A model generated the notes under the pieces. It searched no databases, was not told the DNA's origin, and was given only the letters and a program-made list of their open reading frames with translations. Made by a program: the position numbers and the translations under genes. A stretch of 34,260 bases of DNA, from positions 1 to 34,260 of the forward strand of contig NZ_CCXI01000131.1 in NCBI RefSeq assembly GCF_000820705.1, written 5' to 3'. This stretch comes from Clostridium polynesiense (GTDB lineage: Bacteria > Bacillota > Clostridia > Clostridiales > Clostridiaceae). Shown piece by piece: positions 23,554-30,972 of the stretch (position 1 is the stretch's first letter; each line of letters starts with the position of its first letter).

Positions 23554-24090
23554 TTATTTCTCCTCCTTTAACAATTGGTAAAGTTTATGCCTTGCCTTAG
23601 AAAGCCTTGTCTTAATGGTTCCCTCTGGAATATCCATTAAAGAACTTATCTCCCTTATGGTTAAATCCTCATAGTAATACAAAACCACTAAGGTTTTTAA
23701 GCTGTCATCCAAGGTATTCACAGCATCTTTAACCTCAAAATTTTGGAAATTTTCATTAAAGGTAGTTCCTTTTAAAACATTTGGATCAATAATTTCTTTA
23801 GATTTTTTTCTATGAATGGTATTACATTCATTGATCAATATTCTAAAAAGCCAGGTTTTAAAATATTTATTGTTTTTTAATGTTTGTAAGTTTATATAAG
23901 CCTTGAGTACTGCCTCACTTATAGCATCCTCAATATCCGCTTCAACAGTTAGGATGGTTTTTGCAATTCTATACATGGAATCTTTGTTTTCCCATATTAA
24001 GCTTTGAAAGGCCTCTTTATCCCCCTTCTTAGCTAGTTTTACCTTAGCTGAAACAGAAATATCATTTTGAAATAAAGTTAATTCCAACAA
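23554..24090 (-). CDS. ECF sigma factor (SigV-like group)
   Basis: A 178-residue protein with sigma region 2 (AFQSLIWENKDSMYRIAKTIL, DIEDAISEAVLKAYINL, FKTWLFRILINECNTIHRKK) and region 4 (LDDSLKTLVVLYYYEDLTIREISSLMDIPEGTIKTRLSKARHKL). It is cotranscribed with the DUF4179 anti-sigma gene that follows after 2 nt. The start is one of two consecutive TTG codons (24090 or 24087) after an AGGGGGAAG site. It differs clearly from the SigY-like factor at 4272. Targets are unknown. Confidence 0.9.
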   Translation of the reverse strand: MLELTLFQNDISVSAKVKLAKKGDKEAFQSLIWENKDSMYRIAKTILTVEADIEDAISEAVLKAYINLQTLKNNKYFKTWLFRILINECNTIHRKKSKEIIDPNVLKGTTFNENFQNFEVKDAVNTLDDSLKTLVVLYYYEDLTIREISSLMDIPEGTIKTRLSKARHKLYQLLKEEK

Positions 24091-24423
24091 ACTTCCCCCT
24101 CTCTTTCTTCAACTGTTAGATGCATCACAGGAAGTTTTGGTTTTTTTAATTTAAATAATTATTAAAAAAGCCTATTAAAATTCAACAAATATATACTTCT
24201 TTTTCTCATGTAAATATATTATATTAGATCGTTAAATATAAAAAGCAAAATTATATGAATATATAATAAGCAACTGAGGAAAATAAAGGATTAAGGGAGA
24301 AATTATAGAATTTTATAAATAAAGCAGTTATGAATAGTGGCATGTTAAACCTAATTTAAAATTGTTTATATTTCTAACATCTGAAAGTTATATCCTATAA
24401 TAGGAGTTTAAAGGAGAATATTA
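24091..24423. other. Divergent intergenic region between the ECF sigma and CPT-like genes
   Basis: AT-rich with no coding frame. On the minus strand a CATCTAAC sequence (24122-24115) about 25 nt from the sigma start resembles an ECF -10, with AAAAC about 11 nt before it; that spacing is shorter than usual, so the call is weak. TATAAT sits at 24395-24400, upstream of the CPT-like gene, and AAAGGAG provides that gene's ribosome binding site. Confidence 0.35.
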
Positions 24424-25080
24424 ATGACTAATAACTCTATAGAAATTCAATCAAAATGCAATAACCAAGATGTCCATAACTCTCTTGGTAAAATTATAAT
24501 TTTAAATGGTGCTCCTCGTTCCGGAAAATCAAGCATTGTCGCAGCAATTCAGCAGACCTTTCATGGAGTATGGATGAATCTGGGTGTGGATCATTTCATG
24601 TGTATGACTCCAAAGAAATTTTTACCTGGTATAGGCCTGCGTCCTGGTGGAGAAAGACCTGACCTTGAACCTATCATTATAGACATGTATCATGCTCTTT
24701 ATGAAAGTATCGCCGCTCACAGTAGATTAGGATTAAATGTAGTTGTAGATGTAGGTCATCACGATAATTATTCTGTACCAAGGGGTATTTTATCCCACTG
24801 TGCCGATATTCTTCATGGACTACCGGTTTTATTTGTTGGTGTACGCTGCCCATTAGAAGAAATTATGAAAAGAAGGGAACTCACTGGATACAAAGGAATT
24901 GATGAAAAAGGTAATGTATATCCTCCCATTTTGCTTTGGCAGGAATATGTCCATCTACCCGGTATCTATGATATTGAAGTAGATACTTCCATTCACAGTC
25001 CTGAAGAATGTGCAGAATTGATTTTAAAAAGGCTTTCAGATGAAACTCCAGCAACAGCTTTTCATCAGTTAAGCACATAG
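24424..25080 (+). CDS. Chloramphenicol phosphotransferase-like kinase (CPT family)
   Basis: A 218-residue P-loop kinase. Walker A is G29-A-P-R-S-G-K-S36. G-V-D56-H aligns with the Asp proposed as general base in Streptomyces venezuelae CPT. Further matches are VVDVGHH, VLFVGVRCPLEEIMKRRE, YVHLPGIYDIEVDTS and SPEECAELI, so the family assignment is strong. S. venezuelae CPT phosphorylates chloramphenicol; many homologues in non-producers have no proven substrate, so resistance is only a possibility. The ATG at 24424 has AAAGGAG upstream. It is not in an evident resistance cluster. Confidence 0.85.
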   Translation: MTNNSIEIQSKCNNQDVHNSLGKIIILNGAPRSGKSSIVAAIQQTFHGVWMNLGVDHFMCMTPKKFLPGIGLRPGGERPDLEPIIIDMYHALYESIAAHSRLGLNVVVDVGHHDNYSVPRGILSHCADILHGLPVLFVGVRCPLEEIMKRRELTGYKGIDEKGNVYPPILLWQEYVHLPGIYDIEVDTSIHSPEECAELILKRLSDETPATAFHQLST

Positions 25081-25170
25081 GATAAAAATCACAAAAATCC
25101 ATATCATACTTAAAAGACAATTTGTATTACCGCTAATATATAATGAACTTTTAGAAAGGAAGGGATTATT

Positions 25171-25842
25171 ATGAAGAGTAAAAAATTAGCTGGAGAAAAG
25201 GCTGTAGAATATATACAAAACAACACCCTTGTAGGGCTTGGAACAGGATCCACGGTTTATTACACCATAGTAAAGCTGGCTGAAAGGGTTAAATCTGGCC
25301 TTAATGTTAAGTGTGTGTCCACTTCTTCATCCACCACAAAGCTTGCCAAGGAACTAGGTATCAATATGGTCCCTCTTCACGAGATAGAATATATTGATGT
25401 AACTATAGACGGTGCTGATGAAGTAGATTGTAAGCTCAATGGTATAAAAGGCGGAGGAGGAGCACTTCTTTACGAAAAACTAGTTGCTAAAGCCTCTAAA
25501 AAAGTAATCTGGGTGGTGGACAGCAATAAAAAAGTAGAAACCCTTGGAAAATTTCCACTCCCAATAGAGGTTGTACCTTTTTCATATAAACAGTTATATG
25601 ATAAATTCTATTCTTTAGGTTATAATCCCAGCATAAGAATGCTTAATGAGTCTTATTATGTTACAGATGCTCAGCATTACATAATAGATCTTCACTTAGA
25701 TAAAATTGAGAATCCTTATGTTCTTGAAAAAGAGCTTAAAATGATGTCAGGAGTGGTAGACACAGGATTGTTTTTAGACATGGCAGATACAGTTATTATA
25801 GGTTATGAAGATGAGGATAAAGTAAAAATAATTGAAAGATAA
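25171..25842 (+). CDS. rpiA: Ribose-5-phosphate isomerase A
   Basis: A 223-residue enzyme interconverting ribose 5-phosphate and ribulose 5-phosphate in the pentose phosphate pathway. All signatures are present: VGLGTGSTVYY near residue 22, STSSSTTKLAKELGI, DVTIDGADEVD near 85, LNGIKGGGGALLYEKLVAKASKKVIWVVDSNK near 94-120 and GVVDTGLFLDMADTVIIG near the end. The length is normal. The ATG follows AAGGAAGGG. It lies 90 nt after the CPT-like gene without an obvious terminator between, so readthrough is possible. Confidence 0.96.
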   Translation: MKSKKLAGEKAVEYIQNNTLVGLGTGSTVYYTIVKLAERVKSGLNVKCVSTSSSTTKLAKELGINMVPLHEIEYIDVTIDGADEVDCKLNGIKGGGGALLYEKLVAKASKKVIWVVDSNKKVETLGKFPLPIEVVPFSYKQLYDKFYSLGYNPSIRMLNESYYVTDAQHYIIDLHLDKIENPYVLEKELKMMSGVVDTGLFLDMADTVIIGYEDEDKVKIIER

Positions 25843-26011
25843 AATTGACACTGATCATTTACTCATTACATACTCATTAGCTGCCCATGGATTAGTCATC
25901 TATTAATTATTATTTAGTTGTAAGATAACTAATTAATAATTAATAGCTCGATTTTCAGGATATAATTATTAATAAAAGATCTGAACAAAAAAGTTACTTA
26001 TCAAATAAAAA

Positions 26012-26108
26012 ACTGCTGACAGTATACATTATGAATACTCCCTTTATGAATACAGTTAAATCATAAAACTGTTTTTATAAAGTGGAATTTCATTATACTT
26101 TCAGCAGT
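26012..26108. terminator. Large hairpin between rpiA and the nucleotidyltransferase-TPR gene
   Basis: ACTGCTGACAGTATA (26012-26026) pairs with TATACTTTCAGCAGT (26094-26108) with one mismatch. Inside is a second hairpin, ACAGTT (26052-26057)/AACTGT (26067-26072), and a direct repeat of ATGAATAC. It lies 10 nt from the stop of the minus-strand gene and is A-rich on its left flank, so it probably ends that transcript. At 97 nt it is larger than a usual terminator. Confidence 0.5.
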
Positions 26109-26117
26109 CTTTATTCC

Positions 26118-27158
26118 TTATTTCCATATGGTATCTAATTTATCAGAGTAAAAAGTGATAGAATTTCTATACCTCTTAATATTCTCATCTTCTGTAGTCT
26201 CTACAAGATCCTTAAGCAGTATTTCCATCCCCTGAGCTGCCTCTCCTAAATTATATAAAGTCATAGCATAAAACACATTAAAAGCTCGATTTTCAGGAAA
26301 TAATTTCAAAGCTCTTTCAAAGGTGTCCCTTGATTTTTTATATTCCCCTAAGGTTCTGTAAGTGCTCCCTAGTCCCAAAAGAGCTCCTTGCAAATCTTCA
26401 TCCCTAAGCCCACCAGCTATAGCCTTTTCATAATAAGGCACAGCTCTGCTTTCTAGTCCTAGAACATCAAAACTCCAGGCGCACTGATAATTAACAAAAG
26501 AGTCCTGGGGATACTTTTTCGCAAGCTTTACAATTAATTCGTTAGATTCCTTAAAAAGCTGTTGTCTTCTAAGCTCTAATACTTTATTGAGCTCTTCACG
26601 TTTTTGTTCTTCAGTTTTTAGCAGAATCTCTGTCCTGGTTATAACCTCATGAGGAAGAGTATTATTCAGCGCCCTCTCAAGCAGCTGAGGTTTATCTACT
26701 CCCTTTTCCATAAAATAACTTTCAATAATATCAACCTTTTTCTCTCTTCCAGGTATTAATTGATACAATATATACCAATCCTCTAACGCTGTAAAAGGAA
26801 GAACTATATTTTCTTTATTTTTAAAAAGATTTATAGCATCGGGATAAAATATGTATTCATAGCTGCCGCAGTCATGGTTTATAGTGAAGCCTGCCATAAC
26901 ATCAATATCTATATCTTCAATCTCATACTCATAAAAATATCTTGTAGAATAAATATTCAAAGGATTATCCGGCTTCTTTTTCCCCATTTCTTTTAAAATA
27001 TCGTCAACTTTTTTAATATCCTTCAAATCCACCAAAATGTCTATGTCATTTGGATTCTCCACCAAACCATAATGATTCAGCAAAAGTGAAGCTCCTATTG
27101 CCCAGGTAATATTTTCGTCATTAAATTTTTTTGCTATTAATTCTAACGTTTTAAACAT
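26118..27158 (-). CDS. Nucleotidyltransferase-like domain fused to TPR repeats
   Basis: A 346-residue protein. Residues 1-150 look like a minimal nucleotidyltransferase: WAIGASLLLNHYGL (G22-A-S24) and NPNDIDILVD with D38-x-D40, followed by a helical segment and ALEDWYILYQL. Residues about 175-335 are helical tetratricopeptide repeats (LLGLGSTYRTLGEYKKSRDTFERALKLFPENRAFNVFYAMTLYNLG). The first half resembles MNT/AbiEii-like or aminoglycoside nucleotidyltransferase folds, but the second catalytic acidic residue was not identified with confidence, so activity is uncertain. The role is unknown. The ATG at 27158 has AGGAGGT upstream. A palindrome copy lies 5' of the gene. Confidence 0.75.
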   Translation of the reverse strand: MFKTLELIAKKFNDENITWAIGASLLLNHYGLVENPNDIDILVDLKDIKKVDDILKEMGKKKPDNPLNIYSTRYFYEYEIEDIDIDVMAGFTINHDCGSYEYIFYPDAINLFKNKENIVLPFTALEDWYILYQLIPGREKKVDIIESYFMEKGVDKPQLLERALNNTLPHEVITRTEILLKTEEQKREELNKVLELRRQQLFKESNELIVKLAKKYPQDSFVNYQCAWSFDVLGLESRAVPYYEKAIAGGLRDEDLQGALLGLGSTYRTLGEYKKSRDTFERALKLFPENRAFNVFYAMTLYNLGEAAQGMEILLKDLVETTEDENIKRYRNSITFYSDKLDTIWK

Positions 27159-27223
27159 CTCAGTTACCTCCTATGTAATATGTATTAGCCCTTTACTCTT
27201 ACAATTTATGCATTATATACCAT

Positions 27224-27283
27224 CTACCCCTGGGGTGCTTCCTTTTTAAGGAAGCACCCCAGGGGTAGTGGCATTTATTTACA
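27224..27283. repeat. Dispersed palindrome element, complete copy C
   Basis: CTACCCCTGGGGTGCTTCCTT (27224-27244) and its perfect complement (27248-27268, shown here by start AAGGAAGCACCCC) flank a TTT loop. TTTACA follows 12 nt after GGGG at 27278-27283 and includes the stop codon of the GNAT gene on the minus strand. The orientation is the same as the other copies. Confidence 0.9.
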
Positions 27284-27767
27284 GAACCCTAGCCATTAAT
27301 ATTTCATCGCTGAAATGTCCGTATCTTAAGGCTGAAGCCTTAAGAACTCCTTCTTCCTGAAAACCCAGTTTCTTATAAAGCTTATAGGCTTTTAAGTTTT
27401 CTGAAAAGACAAAAAGCTCTAATCTTTTTAGATTAAGCTCATTATCGCTGATGTAAATTACATATTCCATCAGCTTTGTGCCTATACCCCGGCCATGATA
27501 ATACTCATTAACCATAATAGCTATATGACCTACGTGTTTTTTTCTTGGATTAGGATGTACACTTAAAGCTACCAGTCCTACTGGCCTTTCATCCACCTCT
27601 GCAACAAACCAATAATCATTGTCTCCTAAACCTTGAATCCTTTTATACAGCTTGTCCTGAGGTTCTCCTGGGTAAGCCAATATATTCTCCATAACTCCAT
27701 TCATCTGTCTTATTTTATATATTTCCTCTGCATCTTCAACCTTTACTTTTCTAATAATAATTTCCAT
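27279..27767 (-). CDS. GNAT-family N-acetyltransferase
   Basis: A 162-residue single-domain acetyltransferase. The fold is seen from IIIRKVKVEDAEEIYKIRQM through WFVAEVDERPVGLVALSVHP to the acetyl-CoA loop GRGIGTKLMEYVIYIS and the C-terminal LELFVFSENLKAYKLYKKLGFQEEG. The ATG at 27767 has GGAGAGAGGG upstream; an in-frame TTG at 27800 would add 11 residues with no ribosome binding site. Its stop codon is inside the TTTACA of palindrome copy C, and copy D lies upstream of its start, so it is bracketed by repeats. The substrate is unknown. Confidence 0.9.
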   Translation of the reverse strand: MEIIIRKVKVEDAEEIYKIRQMNGVMENILAYPGEPQDKLYKRIQGLGDNDYWFVAEVDERPVGLVALSVHPNPRKKHVGHIAIMVNEYYHGRGIGTKLMEYVIYISDNELNLKRLELFVFSENLKAYKLYKKLGFQEEGVLKASALRYGHFSDEILMARVL

Positions 27768-28011
27768 ATACCCTCTCTCCTCTAACTTATAAACTCTCAA
27801 TCTTTTGATAAACTTTACTCCTCAGTGCTTTATTAAAATTTCTTCCTTTATCAAAATGTTTATATCATTAAACCTTTAATCTCATATAATATATTGAAAA
27901 GTTATTTGGTTTTAACTGTTTTGTAAATTAACTTTAATCTATAAATTTCTTTTGAATATATCTTTATATTATATCATTTTTTCAAATATAAATATACAGT
28001 ATTTGGAACCT

Positions 28012-28068
28012 CCCCTGGGGTGCTCCCTTTTTATGGGAGCACCCCAGGGGTAGCCCCAGTAATTTACA
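28012..28068. repeat. Dispersed palindrome element, complete copy D
   Basis: CCCCTGGGGTGCTCCC (28012-28027) and GGGAGCACCCCAGGGG (28035-28050) are perfect 16-bp arms around a 7-nt loop. TTTACA is at 28063-28068, again 12 nt after GGGG. It lies between divergent genes, 26 nt before the SIMPL gene start, where a terminator would serve neither gene. Confidence 0.88.
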
Positions 28069-28093
28069 TATCAATTTATGAAAGGATATTGTT

Positions 28094-28759
28094 ATGATTA
28101 ATTACCCATACAGCTATGGTTCTGCAGAAGAGAGCGATACTAATACCACAGGGAAAATCAATGTAACCGGAACTGCTACAGTTACTGCTGTTCCGGACAC
28201 AGTTACAATTAACATCGGTGTAGTGACAGAGGATGAAAATCTGCAAAAAGCTCAAAAAGACAACGCTGAAATTTCTAACAGGGTTATAAACACTCTTACT
28301 TCCTTTAATATTCCAAAAGAAAATATAAGGACCTTTAACTATAGCATTGAACCTAAATATGAGTTTAAGGACGGAGAACAAATATTTAAAGGTTATACCG
28401 TATCAAATATCCTATCTGTTAAAACCAATGATATAAAAAATCTAGGAGCAATCATCGATAAAGCCACAGCAAGCGGAGCAAACAGAATAAACAGTATCGC
28501 CTTCTCTTTGGAGGATAACTCTATTTACTATAATCAAGCCTTAAATTCAGCTGTTAAGAATGCTGTATCTAAAGCTGTATCCATTGCCAGAACCCTTAGG
28601 GTACAAATTAATGAAACTCCTGTTAAGGTTACCGAAGAAAATATACCAACTGCTTTCGGTGAGCCCTCGGTAATGAAGGCTGTACTAACAACTCCTGTTA
28701 TGCCCGGGCAAATAACTATTACAGCAAGGGTAACTGCTTTATTTAAATATCTTTTATAA
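28094..28759 (+). CDS. SIMPL (DUF541) domain protein
   Basis: A 221-residue protein with the SIMPL/DUF541 pattern: GKINVTGTATVTAVPDTVTINIGVVTEDENLQKAQKDNAEISNRV, then IPKENIRTFNYSIEPKYEF, GYTVSNILSVKTNDIKNLGAIIDKA and the C-terminal AVKNAVSKAVSIARTL region. Bacterial relatives (e.g. E. coli YggE) are linked to oxidative stress, but biochemical function is unclear. There is no signal peptide, so unlike YggE it would be cytoplasmic. The ATG has GAAAGGA upstream. Palindrome copy D is immediately upstream. Confidence 0.88.
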   Translation: MINYPYSYGSAEESDTNTTGKINVTGTATVTAVPDTVTINIGVVTEDENLQKAQKDNAEISNRVINTLTSFNIPKENIRTFNYSIEPKYEFKDGEQIFKGYTVSNILSVKTNDIKNLGAIIDKATASGANRINSIAFSLEDNSIYYNQALNSAVKNAVSKAVSIARTLRVQINETPVKVTEENIPTAFGEPSVMKAVLTTPVMPGQITITARVTALFKYLL

Positions 28760-28864
28760 AATCATTTATATCAGGAATAAATCAAATATAATCCTAATCC
28801 TACAAATATATAATTTCTTTAACTATATGGTAATTAAGTTCGTAAGCTCCTGCTTATAAACAGC

Positions 28865-28898
28865 AAAACACCATAAGGCAAAAGCCCTATGGTGTTTT
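28865..28898. terminator. Terminator overlapping the 3' end of the GNAT gene
   Basis: AAAACACCATA (28865-28875) and TATGGTGTTTT (28888-28898) with an inner GGC/GCC pair. The stem includes the last codons and stop of the minus-strand GNAT gene and can also stop plus-strand transcripts. Confidence 0.7.
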
Positions 28899-29780
28899 CA
28901 TCATATGTGAGGTTTCTGAAAATTCTACAAAACCCATTTTTTTATAAAATAATTCCGCATCATTTCCTGTTATTACGTTTAAACTTACTGCAGGGTAATT
29001 ATTATAAGAAAGATTCGATACTCTCTTAACCATATTGGAGGCTAGTCCATTTTTCTGATAATCGGGATGAACAACTATATCCAGAATAAAAGGTAAATTA
29101 TTTACTAATCCTACGGCACATGATCCTACAAGCTTATTTTCCGAGGAGTCATAAACTAATGAGGACCAGTAGTTAGGAATATCGTTATCCTTTATATGAT
29201 TAAAAAATACATCTACACTTTTTATTTGAAAATCTAAAGTTTGTTCTGAAATATACTTTAAAGGACTTTTACTGTAGGTTTCATAATACAACTGAGCCAT
29301 TTCTTCAGCATTTTCTTCATTAGGAATTGCAATTTTATATTTTTTATTCCAAATAACCTGATGCTTATTGGTAACTCCAACCATTAACTTATTTTTTCTG
29401 TCAACTCTAAATCCAAAACCCTCCCAATATCTCTCCATATCATTTTCTGCATCAGGGATAATTATTTCCTTTGATACATCGGATATTGAAGAGGAGTACT
29501 CAAAGATTACCCTAGCTAAATCCTCTCTTGCCTCAAAAGGAGGTACCATAAATGCACACTTTATCAAATTTGGTTTAATTAAAGCTCCTCCAACTATTTT
29601 ACTGCCTTTAACTATCCAATAACAAAAATCTCCATTGGAATATCTCTGAATATCTTCTTTAATAGTTAAGGATTTCAATTCATTAAGATTACTAAGCCTA
29701 TAAATCGCATGATACTTAGCCCACTCAGTAGGATTCGCCTGACAAACAGCATATTCATCAGTAATGTTAATGTAATTCAT
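28887..29780 (-). CDS. GNAT-family acetyltransferase with N-terminal extension
   Basis: A 297-residue protein. The C-terminal half (about residues 150-297) is a standard GNAT domain: YKIAIPNEENAEEMAQLYYETY, LVGSCAVGLVNNLPFILDIVVHPDYQKNGLASNMVKRV and AELFYKKMGFVEFSE. The N-terminal half has weaker similarity to the same fold (FCYWIVKGSKIVGGALIKP, ERYWEGFGFRVDRKNKLM), suggesting a tandem-GNAT origin with one degenerate copy. The ATG at 29780 follows AAAAGGTGATGAGT and is preferred over the in-frame GTG at 29789. The substrate is unknown. It is divergent from the hydrogenase operon. Confidence 0.85.
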   Translation of the reverse strand: MNYINITDEYAVCQANPTEWAKYHAIYRLSNLNELKSLTIKEDIQRYSNGDFCYWIVKGSKIVGGALIKPNLIKCAFMVPPFEAREDLARVIFEYSSSISDVSKEIIIPDAENDMERYWEGFGFRVDRKNKLMVGVTNKHQVIWNKKYKIAIPNEENAEEMAQLYYETYSKSPLKYISEQTLDFQIKSVDVFFNHIKDNDIPNYWSSLVYDSSENKLVGSCAVGLVNNLPFILDIVVHPDYQKNGLASNMVKRVSNLSYNNYPAVSLNVITGNDAELFYKKMGFVEFSETSHMMKTP

Positions 29781-30084
29781 ACTCATCACCTTTTCACCAT
29801 TTAATAAATTATCAGTATAACAAAAAATATGATATTTGATATATGACTTTCCGCTTTAATGAGAACGATGATTTGTTAAATTATAAACAATTATAGTTAT
29901 ACTCATATAATATATTTACATTGTACCATAATTTTAACAAAAAACGTATATAATTGATAATTTACCATTAAATTTATACAAGATAAGCATGAGAGCATAC
30001 CCATAATATCTTTTGAAGATAGGAATATACATATAAATAGATTCATATATTACTTAAGTCATCAATTAAATCGGAGTGATATTT
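29781..30084. other. Divergent control region of the hydrogenase operon
   Basis: AT-rich, no coding frame seen. It holds the Rex-like box (29873-29890), TATAAT at 29906-29911 and a further half-site-like TTTTAACAA near 29932-29940. GGAG at 30073-30076 is the ribosome binding site for the small-subunit TTG start. Confidence 0.5.
29873..29890. promoter_or_regulatory. Rex-like operator
   Basis: TTGTTAA-ATTA-TAAACAA is an 18-bp near-palindrome matching the clostridial/Gram-positive Rex consensus TTGTTAA-N4-TTAACAA at all but one fixed position. It lies 16 bp upstream of TATAAT (29906-29911), where it would cover the -35 region of the hydrogenase promoter. Rex is an NADH/NAD-responsive repressor of fermentation genes. 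Confidence 0.5.
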
Positions 30085-30957
30085 TTGTCAAACCATAATA
30101 TCTGTCCCCTTATCACCATGGCGGACTCAGATCTCATGTCCATGATTGATTCTGCAGTTACACTTGAGAAATTAAAAGACTCTAAAATTAATGCAATCTG
30201 GCTTGAGGCAACAGGATGTTCCGGCAATATAATCTCTCTTTTGGATGCAAAAAATCCTAATGCTTTATATTTTTTAGAACAAATGGTTAATCTTACCTAT
30301 AATAACAGCATAATGGCCAAGGAGGGACAACAAGCCTTCGATATTTTTTTAAACACACTAGACACAGAATTTATTTTGTTTGTAGATGGTGCAGTGGCTT
30401 TAAAAAATAACGGAAAATACAACATAGTAGCCAGAAATAACGAAAAAGATATAACCGCTCTGGAGGCAGTTAAAATGGCAGGTGAAAGAGCAAAATATGT
30501 TATAGCTGTTGGTACCTGTGCTTCTCATGGAGGTATATCTGCAGCCTATCCTAACCCCTCTCAATGTGTCAGTATAAGCAAAGTTTTGAACAGAGAAGTT
30601 ATAAACCTTCCCGGATGTCCCTGTAATCCAAGATGGGTTATTGGAACTGTAGCACACATAATAACCAAAGGAAAACCCGCTCTAGATAATCTAAACAGGC
30701 CTTTATTGTTTTATGGACATACAATACATGATAGATGTCCAAGGCGCTCTTTCTTTGACAGAGGTATATTTGCTTCAAAACTAGGAGAAGAAAGCTGCAT
30801 GTTCAAACTTGGCTGCCGAGGTCCTGTCACTCGAACAGATTGTCCCATAAACAAATGGAATGGTCATGTAAATTGGCCCATTGGAGACAATACTCCCTGT
30901 ATCGGCTGCGCTCAGGCTTATTTTCCTGACGGTATGGAACCCTTTATAAATTATTAA
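30085..30957 (+). CDS. [NiFe]-hydrogenase small subunit
   Basis: A 290-residue iron-sulfur subunit that relays electrons to or from the NiFe site. Cluster ligands can be assigned by spacing against canonical small subunits. Distal: H215-x-x-C218, C238, C244. Medial: C253, C272-x-x-C275 with Pro265 retained, fitting a [3Fe-4S] cluster. Proximal: C45, C145 and C178, but the expected C-x-x-C reads C45-S-G-N48, so Asn replaces one Cys. There is no twin-arginine signal and no C-terminal membrane anchor, so the enzyme should be cytoplasmic or peripheral. The TTG at 30085 is chosen with GGAG 8 nt upstream; an in-frame GTG at 30076 overlaps that site. It is the first gene of a small-large-protease operon, the order seen in C. 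acetobutylicum mbhS-mbhL-hyaD (from memory). Confidence 0.93.
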   Translation: MSNHNICPLITMADSDLMSMIDSAVTLEKLKDSKINAIWLEATGCSGNIISLLDAKNPNALYFLEQMVNLTYNNSIMAKEGQQAFDIFLNTLDTEFILFVDGAVALKNNGKYNIVARNNEKDITALEAVKMAGERAKYVIAVGTCASHGGISAAYPNPSQCVSISKVLNREVINLPGCPCNPRWVIGTVAHIITKGKPALDNLNRPLLFYGHTIHDRCPRRSFFDRGIFASKLGEESCMFKLGCRGPVTRTDCPINKWNGHVNWPIGDNTPCIGCAQAYFPDGMEPFINY

Positions 30958-30972
30958 ATAAGGAGGAATAAA

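Noticed and set aside
24100-24150. Autoregulatory ECF promoter for the second sigma factor
   Set aside because: A CATCTAAC -10-like sequence is there but the nearest AAC is only about 11 nt before it, shorter than the usual ECF spacing, so it is mentioned only as a weak possibility.
28076-28381. Minus-strand open frame over the start of the SIMPL gene
   Set aside because: Antisense to a recognised gene with a good start; Cys/Asn/Ser-rich composition typical of a shadow frame.
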